Source: Streptomyces viridiviolaceus
Lineage (GTDB): Bacteria > Actinomycetota > Actinomycetes > Streptomycetales > Streptomycetaceae
DNA: 64,000 nucleotides
Direction: 5' to 3'
Assembly (NCBI RefSeq): GCF_014650995.1
Contig: NZ_BMWA01000034.1
Coordinates: forward strand, 1-64,000
Made by a program: the position numbers and the translations under genes
Notes under the pieces: generated by a model
The model's database searches: none
What the model was told of the DNA's origin: nothing
The model's input: the letters and a program-made list of their open reading frames with translations, nothing else
Shown here: positions 46,127-54,555 of the stretch, piece after piece
How the letters are laid out: every line of letters starts with the position of its first letter
Numbering within the stretch: the stretch's first letter is position 1

Positions 46127-47040
46127 CACAGCTTCTCCAGGACATGGGCGCGGTAGCGGTCGATCCGGTCGCGTACTGCGCCCAGGCCGCGCGGCCCCAG
46201 GAGCCCGTCCGCGCCCCGGATGCGGGGCGCGACGACGAGGCGGGTCGCGCCCGCGTCGGTGAATCCGCGTACCCACGAGGGATCGAACTCGCGGTCGCGG
46301 TCGAGGGAGCCGGGCCACACCGTGATCTCCACGGCGTCCTCGTCCCGCCCCGCCTCACGTGCGGCCTGGCGCATCAGACCGGCCTGCCGGGCGAAGTCCT
46401 CCGGGCCGATCGTGTACGGGAACCAGCCGTCGCCGATGCGGCCCGCGCGGCGGACGGCCGGGTCGCTGTTCCCGCCGAGGACGACGGGCACCGCCCCGCT
46501 CTCGGGCCGCGGCAGGGAGTGCAGGCCGTCGAAGGAGACGTGCCGCCCACGGTACGAGGCGGGGCCGCCGGCCCACAGCGCGCGCATGGCGCCCACGCAC
46601 TCCTCCAGCCGCCGCCCCCGGTCCCGGTAGGGCACGCCGACGGCGGCGTACTCCTCCTTCTGCCAGCCGATGCCGAGGCCCAGCATCAGCCGGCCACCGG
46701 AGTGCCGGTCGATCGTCGCGGCGCGCTTGGCCAGGACCACCGGGCTGTGCAGCGGGGCGACGATCATCGCGGTGCCGAAGCGCAGCGTGTCCGACGCCCC
46801 GGCGAGGAAGGCGATGCTCTCCAGCGGGTCGGGCATGGGAACGACCCCGGAACTCCCCGGGATCCGGCCGTCGTCGGAGTACGGATAGAGCGGTTCGTAC
46901 CGGTCCGCGACGGCCACGTGCTCGACCGTCCACAGCGATTCGACGCCGCACTCCTCCAGCGTGCCGGCGAGGTCGCGCAGGAAGCCGCCCGAGGTGATCA
47001 GACCGTCGCTGAACGGCGCCATCATTCCCAGTCGGAGCAT
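46126..47040 (-). CDS. LLM-class flavin/F420-dependent oxidoreductase
   Basis: A 304-residue luciferase-like monooxygenase-fold protein (MLRLGMMAPFSDGLITSGGF; IDRHSGGRLMLGLGIGWQKE; VPVVLGGNSDPAVRRAGRIG) of the TIGR03619 type, usually F420-dependent. It begins 2 bp past the tyrosine-phosphatase stop and is coupled to two small barrel proteins. Location inside the ring C/D block suggests an oxidation or reduction of a steroid intermediate (inference). Confidence 0.83.
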   Translation of the reverse strand: MLRLGMMAPFSDGLITSGGFLRDLAGTLEECGVESLWTVEHVAVADRYEPLYPYSDDGRIPGSSGVVPMPDPLESIAFLAGASDTLRFGTAMIVAPLHSPVVLAKRAATIDRHSGGRLMLGLGIGWQKEEYAAVGVPYRDRGRRLEECVGAMRALWAGGPASYRGRHVSFDGLHSLPRPESGAVPVVLGGNSDPAVRRAGRIGDGWFPYTIGPEDFARQAGLMRQAAREAGRDEDAVEITVWPGSLDRDREFDPSWVRGFTDAGATRLVVAPRIRGADGLLGPRGLGAVRDRIDRYRAHVLEKL

Positions 47041-47041
47041 G

Positions 47042-48007
47042 TCAGGCCCGCCCTCCCCTCAGCAGCCGGGCGCGGAGCTTCGCCAGCGTCGCGGTGTCCA
47101 GGCCGAGGCCCTCGCGGAGGTAGCCGTGGAGACTGCCGTAGTCGTCGTCCATCTGGTCGAGCGCCGCGTCGAGGTAGTCCATGCGGACCTCCTGGAGGGG
47201 GACCAGCAGGTCCGGGTTCTCCATCAGACCGGCCCGCCGCAGCCCGTCACGGGTCCTGCGGTCGGCTTCCCGGCGGAAGTCGTTGGAGAGCAGGAAGTCG
47301 CGGGCCGCGGTGTCGGAAGGGACACCGACCGCACGCAGCAGCAGGTAACTCATCCAGCCGGTGCGGTCCTTGCCCGACGTGCAGTGGTAGAGCAGCGGCG
47401 ACTGCTCGCGGTGCGCGATGTCCCGCAGGACGGCGGCGAACCGGCTCCGGCTCTCGGGACTGGTGACGAAGCTGCGGTAGATGGAGCGCATCAGCTCCTC
47501 CGCCCGCCCGTCTCCCAGCATCTCCTGCTGCCTGACGGGGTCCTTGGAGCCGATAGCCTCCGTGGTCCGTGCGTACAGCCCGAGGTCGTTCACGGACCGG
47601 GAGGTCGCCGTGACACCTGCGGGGAGGCGGTCCGCGCCGTCGTGCTCGACCTCCAGCGGGACGCGGAAGTCCACCACCGTGCGCAGGTCGAGTGCGGCGA
47701 GTGTCGCGACGTCCGAGTCGGTGAGCTCGCTGAGCGAGTCGGCCCGGTACACCTGGCCGTAGCGCATCTGACGGCCCTGGTCGGTGCGGTAGCCGCCCAG
47801 GTCGCGGACGTTCACCGCGCCCTGGAGCGCGATGTGGCGGACGGTGCCGGTGCCGGGACGGCGGTCGGCCGCGGCGGTGGCGGCGTCGCGCTGGGCCGTG
47901 GCGGCGGTCTGTGCCGTGGCCTCGGCCACGGCGACGGAGGGGAGGGTGCCGAGCGCGACGGCGGAGATCACCGCGCCGGCCGTACGGCGGATGTGGGTGG
48001 CACGCAT
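47042..48007 (-). CDS. Secreted tyrosine-protein phosphatase family protein
   Basis: A 321-residue protein with an N-terminal signal peptide (AGAVISAVALGTLPSVAVAE). The active-site loop is LLYHCTSGKDRTGWMSYLLL (Cys-x5-Arg). NVRDLGGYRTDQGRQMRYGQ and LDLRTVVDFR are conserved in the bacterial DSP/SidA-like group that dephosphorylates phosphotyrosine or phosphoinositides. Its place in a steroid cluster is unexplained and it may be a bystander. Confidence 0.85.
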   Translation of the reverse strand: MRATHIRRTAGAVISAVALGTLPSVAVAEATAQTAATAQRDAATAAADRRPGTGTVRHIALQGAVNVRDLGGYRTDQGRQMRYGQVYRADSLSELTDSDVATLAALDLRTVVDFRVPLEVEHDGADRLPAGVTATSRSVNDLGLYARTTEAIGSKDPVRQQEMLGDGRAEELMRSIYRSFVTSPESRSRFAAVLRDIAHREQSPLLYHCTSGKDRTGWMSYLLLRAVGVPSDTAARDFLLSNDFRREADRRTRDGLRRAGLMENPDLLVPLQEVRMDYLDAALDQMDDDYGSLHGYLREGLGLDTATLAKLRARLLRGGRA

Positions 48008-48065
48008 GGGATCAACTCCAAGTACTGGGAGGGAACTTTCCCGGGGTGGAGCGGAGCACGGCCCT

Positions 48066-49130
48066 TCAGGCCGCGACGGGCAGGCCGCGGAGGGTGGCGT
48101 GGGCTTCGGCCATGACGCGGTCGACGAGTTCGGCGCAGGACGGCAGATCGTCGATCAGCCCCGCGACCTGGCCGGAGGCCATCACTCCGAGATCGGCGCG
48201 GCCCTCGACCATCGAGGCCTTCAGCAGCATGGGGGTGTTGGCGGCCAGCAGGACCTGACTCCAGGTCAGCTCCTTGCCGTGCTTCATCGCCAGACCGTCG
48301 CGGATCATCCGCGCCCAGCTCATGCCGGAGTCACGCCGGAAGGCCGCGGCGTGGCGGACCGCCCGCAGCAGTGAGGCGGCCCGGCCCGAGCGCTCCAGCG
48401 CGTCGACCAGTTCGGTGCGCAGCATCCGGTGCGGGAGGCCGTCCACCTTCGTGGTGAGCGTGACGTCCTTGACCGTCGCGGCCAGGTACCTGGCCTTGAC
48501 CTGGTCGGGGACGGTGCTGTCGGAGGTGAGCAGAAAGCGGGTGCCCATGGCGATGCCGGCGGCGCCGTAGGCCAGGGCGGCGACCAGGCCGCGGCCGTCG
48601 TGGAAGCCGCCCGCCGCGACGACCGGGATGTCGACGGCGTCCACGACCTGGGGGAGCAGGACGCTGGTGGCGACGTTGCCGGTGTGCCCGCCGCCCTCGC
48701 CGCCCTGCACCACGACCGCGTCGGCGCCCCACGCGGCGACCTTCTCCGCGTGCCGCCTGGCGCCGATGGACGGGATGACGACGACGCCCGCGTCCTTGAG
48801 CCGTGCGATCAGCTCGCGGGACGGCGCCAGGGCGAACGAGGCGACCTTCACGCCCTCGTCGACGATGATCCGTACACGCTCGGCCGCGTCACCCGCGTCC
48901 GCCCGCAGGTTGACCCCGAAGGGCGCGTCCGTACGGGACTTGACCTCACGGACGGCGGAGCGGAGCTGGTCCACCGTCATGGTGGCCGAGGCGAGGATCC
49001 CGAGCGCGCCCGCCTCGGCGGCGGCCGAGACCAGACGGGGGCCCGCCACCCAGCCCATGCCGGTCTGGACGACGGGGTGCCGCACGCCCACGAGCTTCGT
49101 CAGCGCAGTGGCGATCCTGACGTCCGTCAT
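48066..49130 (-). CDS. ipdC: Nitronate-monooxygenase-like flavoprotein IpdC
   Basis: A 354-residue NMO-like TIM-barrel flavoprotein: VRHPVVQTGMGWVAGPRLVS, VVVQGGEGGGHTGNVATSVL and VVAAGGFHDGRGLVAALAYG. It is fused to the ipdB stop by ATGA. IpdC (Rv3553) introduces a double bond in the 5-oxo HIP-CoA intermediate before EchA20 opens the ring. Start 49130 follows from the overlap and alignment. Confidence 0.87.
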   Translation of the reverse strand: MTDVRIATALTKLVGVRHPVVQTGMGWVAGPRLVSAAAEAGALGILASATMTVDQLRSAVREVKSRTDAPFGVNLRADAGDAAERVRIIVDEGVKVASFALAPSRELIARLKDAGVVVIPSIGARRHAEKVAAWGADAVVVQGGEGGGHTGNVATSVLLPQVVDAVDIPVVAAGGFHDGRGLVAALAYGAAGIAMGTRFLLTSDSTVPDQVKARYLAATVKDVTLTTKVDGLPHRMLRTELVDALERSGRAASLLRAVRHAAAFRRDSGMSWARMIRDGLAMKHGKELTWSQVLLAANTPMLLKASMVEGRADLGVMASGQVAGLIDDLPSCAELVDRVMAEAHATLRGLPVAA

Positions 49131-49900
49131 GCGGTCGGCACCTCGCGCTCGCGCAGCCCCTTCGGGTCGATGACCTCGCGGATCAGCCGCAGCTCCTCGG
49201 CGCTGGGCTCGCGGGTGCACGGGACCTCGTCGGGGACGGTGAGCGCGAAGCCGGTGGCCTGCGTGACCTGCTCGACCGTGACGCCGGGGTGCAGCGAGCG
49301 CAGCCGCATCGTGCGGTCCGGGGTCTCGAAGTCGAAGACGCCCAGATCGCTGACGACGTCCGGGATGCGGTGGTAGCGGGTCGCGGAGGGGCCGGCCGCG
49401 GCGGCGCGGTCGTAGCCGACGCCGGAGACCATGTCGACCCGCTCGACGAACACCCGCGTGGAGTGCCGCGGCACCCAGTAACTCGTCGGGTTGTTCAGGG
49501 TGTTGACCGGCGCGCCGCGCACTCCCAGCAGTTGTCGCTCGGGCCGGGCCCAGTCGCCGATGCAGGAGATGTTCTGGTTGCCGTGCCGGTCGAGCTGGGC
49601 GGCCCCCATCATCACGTGTCGCCGCCCGGTGGCGACCAGGGCCAGGTGCCCGCGGTACGGCAGCCAGCCCTCCACCACCTGAGCCCGGGCGCCGACCGCC
49701 GGCACGTCGCCGATGAGCAGCGCCTCGCCGTCGGTGAGCAGCAGGTCGGGGGAGAAGGTCAGCTTCGCCAGCCGGGCTCCGATCGTGGGGACGGTGCCCA
49801 TCGGGGTGGCCAGCACCTCGCCCCCGTCCCGCCAGACCTCGGCGCAGGCGACCACGCAGTACTCGGCCCGCGTCGCCGTCGTCGTGCCGCTGCCGCTCAT
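49127..49900 (-). CDS. ipdB: CoA-transferase-family ring hydrolase, beta subunit IpdB
   Basis: A 257-residue class I CoA-transferase beta-type subunit (VVACAEVWRDGGEVLATPMG; HVMMGAAQLDRHGNQNISCI; PTSYWVPRHSTRVFVERVDM). With IpdA it hydrolyses the last steroid ring (COCHEA-CoA) by a retro-Claisen reaction instead of moving CoA. It overlaps both neighbours by four bases (ATGA). Confidence 0.89.
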   Translation of the reverse strand: MSGSGTTTATRAEYCVVACAEVWRDGGEVLATPMGTVPTIGARLAKLTFSPDLLLTDGEALLIGDVPAVGARAQVVEGWLPYRGHLALVATGRRHVMMGAAQLDRHGNQNISCIGDWARPERQLLGVRGAPVNTLNNPTSYWVPRHSTRVFVERVDMVSGVGYDRAAAAGPSATRYHRIPDVVSDLGVFDFETPDRTMRLRSLHPGVTVEQVTQATGFALTVPDEVPCTREPSAEELRLIREVIDPKGLREREVPTA

Positions 49901-50763
49901 GCTTCCTCCTCGTGGAACGCCGCCACCGCGGCCTGGTAGGCGTCCTCGTCCCCGGACAGGAACCGCTCGGTGAAGGCCCGCCAGGCCTCGGGGTCGCGGG
50001 CGGCCCGGGCGTAGGCGCGCTGGAACGTCTCGTCGCGGTCGTGGTCCGGGACGCAGGAGGTGAAGTGCGCGCCGTTCGGGGTCTCGACGACGCCGTTCAC
50101 GAACGCCCGCTTGACCAGCAGGGTCTGCGGGCCGGAGTCCTTGAGCAGATCCGCGGTGTCCACGATCCGCTCGCAGGAGACGTACGCCTGGTCGGCGGCC
50201 TCGCAGAACAGGTCGTCGAAGTACGGGTCGGGGCCGAGGTACTGGGCGTTGCCGTGCGCGTCGGCGCGGTTGAGGTGGACGAGAGCGGCGTCCAGGCGCA
50301 GGGCGGGGACGGCCACGAGTTCCTCGCCGTCGCCGTAGGGGGAGGTGACCGTCCGCAGCGAGGGGTTGACGCTCATCACGTCCGAGGCGAGACCGGCCCG
50401 GACCGGCATGAAGGGCAGCCGGTGCGCGGCCGCGGTCAGGCCCCACATGAACATGGCCTCGTCCAGCTCCGTCATCTCGAACGCGCCGCGCTGCCGTGCC
50501 GCCGCGAAGTTCGGTTCGAGGGGGATGGAGTCGAGGGTGGCGAACGCCGCCACCAGCTTGCGGATCTTCCCCGCGGCGGCGAGCAGCCCGACGTCCGGGC
50601 CGCCGTAGCTGACGACGGTCAGGTCGGTGACGTCCGAGCGCAGCAGCGCGCGCACCAGCGCCATCGGCTTGCGCCGCGAGCCCCAGCCGCCGATGCCGAT
50701 CGTCATCCCGCTCTCGAGGCGGCCGACCACCTCCTCGGCGGTCATTGTCTTGTCCCTGCTCAT
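49897..50763 (-). CDS. ipdA: CoA-transferase-family ring hydrolase, alpha subunit IpdA
   Basis: A 288-residue alpha subunit: MTAEEVVGRLESGMTIGIGG, AAARQRGAFEMTELDEAMFM and PALRLDAALVHLNRADAHGN. The gene order echA20-ipdA-ipdB-ipdC matches mycobacterial Rv3550-Rv3553. ATG 50763 shares four bases with the echA20 stop. It lies downstream of the KstR2-like operator at 51537. Confidence 0.9.
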   Translation of the reverse strand: MSRDKTMTAEEVVGRLESGMTIGIGGWGSRRKPMALVRALLRSDVTDLTVVSYGGPDVGLLAAAGKIRKLVAAFATLDSIPLEPNFAAARQRGAFEMTELDEAMFMWGLTAAAHRLPFMPVRAGLASDVMSVNPSLRTVTSPYGDGEELVAVPALRLDAALVHLNRADAHGNAQYLGPDPYFDDLFCEAADQAYVSCERIVDTADLLKDSGPQTLLVKRAFVNGVVETPNGAHFTSCVPDHDRDETFQRAYARAARDPEAWRAFTERFLSGDEDAYQAAVAAFHEEEA

Positions 50764-51515
50764 GACTGCTGCTCCCGCACGGTTCCGAAGGTGTCGCGTA
50801 CGCGGTCGGCGACGCCGCTGAGGCCCGCCTCGAAGGTGAAGCCCTGCTCGAAGCGGTAGCTGCGGCGGACGTCCACCGGGTCGATGCCGTTGATCGCGGC
50901 CTTGGCGAGGCGGATCAGATACCCGTCCTTGGCGGCGATCTCCCGGGCCAGTTCCAGCGCGGCGTCCGTCAGCCGCTCGCGCGGGACGACCCGCCACACG
51001 GAGCCGTACTGCCGCAGCTCCTGCGCGGTGACGGTGCGCGAGGTGTAGTACAGCGCCCGCATCAGGTGCTGGGGGACCAGCCGGGCGAGGTGGGTGGCCG
51101 CGCCGAGCGCGCCCCGGTCCAGTTCGGGCAGGCCGAAGGTCGCGTCGTTGGCGGCGACGATGGCGTCGGCGTTGCCGACCAGGCCGATCCCGCCGCCCAG
51201 GCAGAAGCCGTGCACGGCCGCGACCACCGGGACCTCGCAGTCGTAGACCGCGGCGAACGCCTCGTAGCAGCCGCGGTTGGCGCCGATCAGAGCGTCGTGC
51301 CCGGTCGAGCGCTGCATCTCCTTGATGTCGACGCCGGCGTTGAAACCGCGGCCCGCGGCGGTGAGCACCACGCAGCGCACCTTGGGGTCGGCCCCGGCGG
51401 CGCGCACCGCGGCGGCCAGCTCGTACCAGCCCCGCACGGGGAGGGCGTTGACCGGGGGGAAGTCCACGGTGACGACGGCGATGCCCTCTTCGGGGGCGGA
51501 GGTGGAGACACCCAT
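50760..51515 (-). CDS. echA20: EchA20-like crotonase ring-opening hydrolase
   Basis: A 251-residue crotonase-fold protein with GRGFNAGVDIKEMQRSTGHD and CLGGGIGLVGNADAIVAAND followed by GLPELDRGALGAATHLARLV. EchA20 (Rv3550) hydrolyses the ring D ketone of the HIEC-CoA intermediate. The first hydratase Glu is Gly (GGGIGL) while the second (PEL) is kept, as expected for this hydrolase. ATG 51515 has only a weak AAAGG. The ATG at 51545 lies inside the operator. Confidence 0.87.
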   Translation of the reverse strand: MGVSTSAPEEGIAVVTVDFPPVNALPVRGWYELAAAVRAAGADPKVRCVVLTAAGRGFNAGVDIKEMQRSTGHDALIGANRGCYEAFAAVYDCEVPVVAAVHGFCLGGGIGLVGNADAIVAANDATFGLPELDRGALGAATHLARLVPQHLMRALYYTSRTVTAQELRQYGSVWRVVPRERLTDAALELAREIAAKDGYLIRLAKAAINGIDPVDVRRSYRFEQGFTFEAGLSGVADRVRDTFGTVREQQS

Positions 51516-51536
51516 GAGCAGATCAGCTACCTTTCG

Positions 51537-51550
51537 ACCAAACATTTGTT
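51537..51550. promoter_or_regulatory. KstR2-like operator, copy 2
   Basis: On the minus strand AACAAATGTTTGGT, one base different from copy 1 at 40628. It lies between divergent echA20 (22 bp away) and the SDR at 51594 (44 bp away). Confidence 0.8.
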
Positions 51551-51593
51551 AGGCGGAAGATAGCAGCGGTCCGCGCGCTGCGGGAGGTGTCAA

Positions 51594-52370
51594 TTGGCAG
51601 CGATCATCGATCTGTCCGGGAAAGTCGCCGTCGTCACCGGCGGAACCCGGGGTGTCGGCGCGGGGATCACCCGTGCCCTGCTGGAGGCCGGTGCACAGGT
51701 CGTGACCTGTGCGCGCCGGCCCCCGGACAAGCCCGTCGAGGCGGCCGGGCGCACGGCCCGCTTCCTCCCCGCCGACCTGCGCGATCCGGAAGCGGTCGGC
51801 GGATTCTTCGAGCAGGTGCGGAGCGAGTACGGGCGGCTGGACACCCTGGTCAACAACGCCGGGGGGACGCCCTTCCGGATGCTCGGCGAGGGCGGAGCCG
51901 GACAGCACGCCCGGGTGGTCGAGTTGAACCTCGTCGCGCCGCTGACCGCCTCGCTCGCCGCGTACGAGGGGATGCGCCGGCAGCGCGGGGGCGGGTCGAT
52001 CGTGATGATCGGCAGCGTCAGCGGCACCCGCCCGTCACCGGGCACCGCGGCCTACGGAGCCGCCAAGGCGGGCCTGGAGAACCTCGCCCGGTCCATGGCC
52101 GTGGAATGGGCGCCCCGGGTACGGGTCAACACGCTCGTCCTCGGCATGGTCCGCACCGAGCTGTCCCATCTGCACTACGGGGACGAGGACGGCATCGCCG
52201 CCGTCGGCCGCACCGTGCCGCTCGGCCGGCTCGCCGAGCCCGCCGACATCGGTGACGCCTGTGTCTTCCTCGCCTCCGACCGGGCCGCGTACATCAGCGG
52301 CGCCGCCCTGCACGTCCACGGCGGAGGCGAGCGCCCCGCCTTCCTCGACGCCGCCACCGCCAACCACTGA
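51594..52370 (+). CDS. SDR oxidoreductase (Rv3549c-like)
   Basis: A 258-residue short-chain dehydrogenase starting at TTG with GGGAGG 7 bases upstream. Cofactor motif VAVVTGGTRGVGAGITRALL, LVNNAGGTPF, catalytic Ser in MIGSVSGTRPSPG and Tyr/Lys in AAYGAAKAGL. It is divergent from echA20, like Rv3549c beside echA20 in mycobacteria. It probably oxidises a hydroxyacyl-CoA of the ring C/D pathway. The exact substrate is unassigned. Confidence 0.83.
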   Translation: MAAIIDLSGKVAVVTGGTRGVGAGITRALLEAGAQVVTCARRPPDKPVEAAGRTARFLPADLRDPEAVGGFFEQVRSEYGRLDTLVNNAGGTPFRMLGEGGAGQHARVVELNLVAPLTASLAAYEGMRRQRGGGSIVMIGSVSGTRPSPGTAAYGAAKAGLENLARSMAVEWAPRVRVNTLVLGMVRTELSHLHYGDEDGIAAVGRTVPLGRLAEPADIGDACVFLASDRAAYISGAALHVHGGGERPAFLDAATANH

Positions 52371-52455
52371 CCGCCTCCGCCAGGGGCAGGGCCCGGTTCC
52401 AAGCCGCGGTCCCTGCCGGAGACCTCGATCCGCTCACCGAAAGGACCCACACCCC

Positions 52456-53367
52456 ATGACCGGACTGTGCACCGGACGCGTCGCCGTCGTCACCGGCGCG
52501 GGCCGCGGGCTCGGCCGCGCGCACGCCCTCGCCTTCGCCGCCGAGGGCGCGCAAGTCGTCGTCAACGACCTCGGCGTCGGCCTCGACGGCACGGGAGGCG
52601 CCGCCGGGCCCGCCCAGCGGGTCGTCGACGAGATCCGAGCCTTCGGCGGGGAAGCGGTCGCCCACGGCGGCGACATCGCCACCGCCGAGGGCGCCGCCTC
52701 GCTCGTCGCCACCGCCCTGGAGGCGTTCGGCCGCCTCGACACCCTCGTCAACAACGCCGGATTCCTGCGCGACCGCATGCTCGTCAACCTCGACGAGGAG
52801 GACTGGGACGCCGTCATGCGCGTCCACCTCAAGGGCCACTTCCTGCCGCTCAAGCACGCCGCGGCGCACTGGCGCGCCGAGGCGAAGGCCGGGCGCACGC
52901 CCGAGGCGCGGGTGGTCAACACCAGTTCCGGGGCCGGCCTGCTCGGCAGCGTCGGCCAGGGCAACTACTCCGCCGCCAAGGCCGGGATCGTCGGGCTGAC
53001 GCTCGTCGCCTCGGCGGAGTTGGCGCGCTACGGCGTCCAGGTCAACGCCATCGCGCCGGCCGCCCGCACCCGGATGACCGAGCAGACCTTCGCCGACACC
53101 ATGGCCGCCCCCGAGGACGGCGCCTTCGACGCCATGGCCCCGGAGAACGTCTCCCCCCTCGTCGTCTGGCTGGGCTCCTCCGCCTCCGCGGGGGTGACGG
53201 GCCGGGTCTTCGAGGCCGAGGCCGGACGGATCACCGTCATGGAGGGCTGGCGGCCGGGTCCCTCCGCGGACAAGGGTGCCCGCTGGACCCCGGCGGAGGC
53301 GGGCGAGAGCGCCCTCAAGCTGCTGGCCGCGGCCGAGACACCCCAGCCGGTGTACGGGACGCGGTAG
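52456..53367 (+). CDS. SDR oxidoreductase (Rv3548c-like)
   Basis: A 303-residue SDR of the peroxisomal MFE-2 type: VAVVTGAGRGLGRAHALAFA, VVVNDLGVGLDGTGGAAGPA, LVNNAGFLRDRML and NYSAAKAGIVGLTLVASAEL. This subgroup covers 3-hydroxyacyl-CoA dehydrogenases. It follows the previous SDR by 85 bp, forming a two-gene unit under the operator at 51537. Confidence 0.84.
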   Translation: MTGLCTGRVAVVTGAGRGLGRAHALAFAAEGAQVVVNDLGVGLDGTGGAAGPAQRVVDEIRAFGGEAVAHGGDIATAEGAASLVATALEAFGRLDTLVNNAGFLRDRMLVNLDEEDWDAVMRVHLKGHFLPLKHAAAHWRAEAKAGRTPEARVVNTSSGAGLLGSVGQGNYSAAKAGIVGLTLVASAELARYGVQVNAIAPAARTRMTEQTFADTMAAPEDGAFDAMAPENVSPLVVWLGSSASAGVTGRVFEAEAGRITVMEGWRPGPSADKGARWTPAEAGESALKLLAAAETPQPVYGTR

Positions 53368-53765
53368 CAGCCACCGAACCGCCGACCACCGCTGCAGCGG
53401 TGCCGCCTGCGACGGCCCGGGAGTCACCGACCGCGGCCCCGGGGGGTGTCCGCGGAGTCGCGTCGTCCGCCCGGAGGGCTGGCCCCGCGGTGTCCCGTGC
53501 GTCCCTCTGGGGGTCCTCACCCCGGCCGGAAGCCGGGGAGTGCCGGCCGGACGCCCGCGTACCGGTCGTACTCGGGTGTTCGCCGGTGCGGCGGTGAGGG
53601 AGCGTGCCGGACGTCCCGCGGCAGGCGCGGCTTCGCGGACACCCCCTGGGGGCCGTCGAGCGTCTTCACGCCGCACCTTTCCCGGTCAGCGGGAATTCAC
53701 GCTCCCGGCGCGGAGGGCACCCCGCTTAGCCTCCCGGAACACCCCGACGCCCCGCAGAGGACCCC
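53368..53765. other. Intergenic regulatory region before hsaE
   Basis: About 400 bp with no convincing gene. It holds a perfect 14-bp palindrome ACCGCTGCAGCGGT (53388-53401), a hairpin CCCCGGC-CGGAA-GCCGGGG near 53520-53540 that may end the SDR transcript, and the operator at 53679-53695. Confidence 0.55.
53679..53695. promoter_or_regulatory. 17-bp steroid-locus operator, copy 2 (hsaE operon)
   Basis: TTCCCGGTCAGCGGGAA: TTCCCG/CGGGAA arms, 70 bp upstream of the hsaE start. Same family as the elements at 33898, 63349 and 63795. Confidence 0.7.
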
Positions 53766-54548
53766 ATGCTCACGGACCCCCAGAGGCAGCGCGCGGCTCA
53801 GACCCTGCGCTCCGCCGAGCACAGCCGTACGCCGGTAGCCCCGCTGACCGAGGTTTTCCCGGAGATCGGCACCGAGGACGCGTACGAGATCCAGCTCATC
53901 AACATCCGGCGCCGCGTCGAAGCCGGGGCCGAGGTGCGCGGTCACAAGGTCGGCCTGTCGTCCCCGGTCATGCAGCGGATGATGGGCGTGGACGAGCCGG
54001 ACTACGGCCACCTGCTCGACGACATGGAGCTGAGAGCGGACCGCCCCGTTCCCGTCTCCCGCTACTGCTGCCCCCGCATCGAGGTCGAGGTCGGCTTCGT
54101 CCTCGGCGACGACCTGCCGGGCGAGGGGTGCACCACGGCGGATGTGCTCGCCGCGACGGAACGCGTCGTCCCCGCCCTGGAGTTGATCGACAGCAGGATC
54201 CGCGACTGGAGAATCTCCATCGCCGACACCATCGCGGACAACGCCTCCTCCGCCGGATACGTCATCGGCGAGGGCCGCGACCCCCGCGAGCTGGACCTCA
54301 AGTCGATCGACGCGCGGCTCACATGCGGCGGTGAGCTGCTGGCCGAGGGCCGCAGCGACGCCGTGCTCGGCGACCCGGCCGTCTCCGTCGCCTGGCTCGC
54401 CCGCACCGTGGCCCGCTTCGGCGTGCCCCTGAGGAAGGGGCACGTGGTGCTGCCCGGCTCGTGCACCCGGGCCGTCGACGTGACGGCGGGACAGACCTTC
54501 ACCGCCGAGTTCACCGGGCTGGGCCCGGTGTCCCTCTCGTTCACCTGA
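53766..54548 (+). CDS. hsaE: 2-hydroxypenta-2,4-dienoate-type hydratase HsaE-like
   Basis: A 260-residue fumarylacetoacetase-fold hydratase (VRGHKVGLSSPVMQRMMGVD; IEVEVGFVLGDDLPG; PALELIDSRIRDWRISIADT). The Glu-x-Glu metal ligands in RIEVEVGF are intact. HsaE hydrates 2-hydroxy-2,4-hexadienoate released from steroid ring A. It is the first gene of an eight-gene plus-strand operon. Confidence 0.88.
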   Translation: MLTDPQRQRAAQTLRSAEHSRTPVAPLTEVFPEIGTEDAYEIQLINIRRRVEAGAEVRGHKVGLSSPVMQRMMGVDEPDYGHLLDDMELRADRPVPVSRYCCPRIEVEVGFVLGDDLPGEGCTTADVLAATERVVPALELIDSRIRDWRISIADTIADNASSAGYVIGEGRDPRELDLKSIDARLTCGGELLAEGRSDAVLGDPAVSVAWLARTVARFGVPLRKGHVVLPGSCTRAVDVTAGQTFTAEFTGLGPVSLSFT

Positions 54549-54555
54549 GGTGATG

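Noticed and set aside
48020..48060. GGGAAC/TTTCCC near the tyrosine-phosphatase start as a fifth 17-bp operator
   Set aside because: The arms are in the reverse order (GGGAA then TTCCC) and the spacing differs from the TTCCC-GGGAA family.
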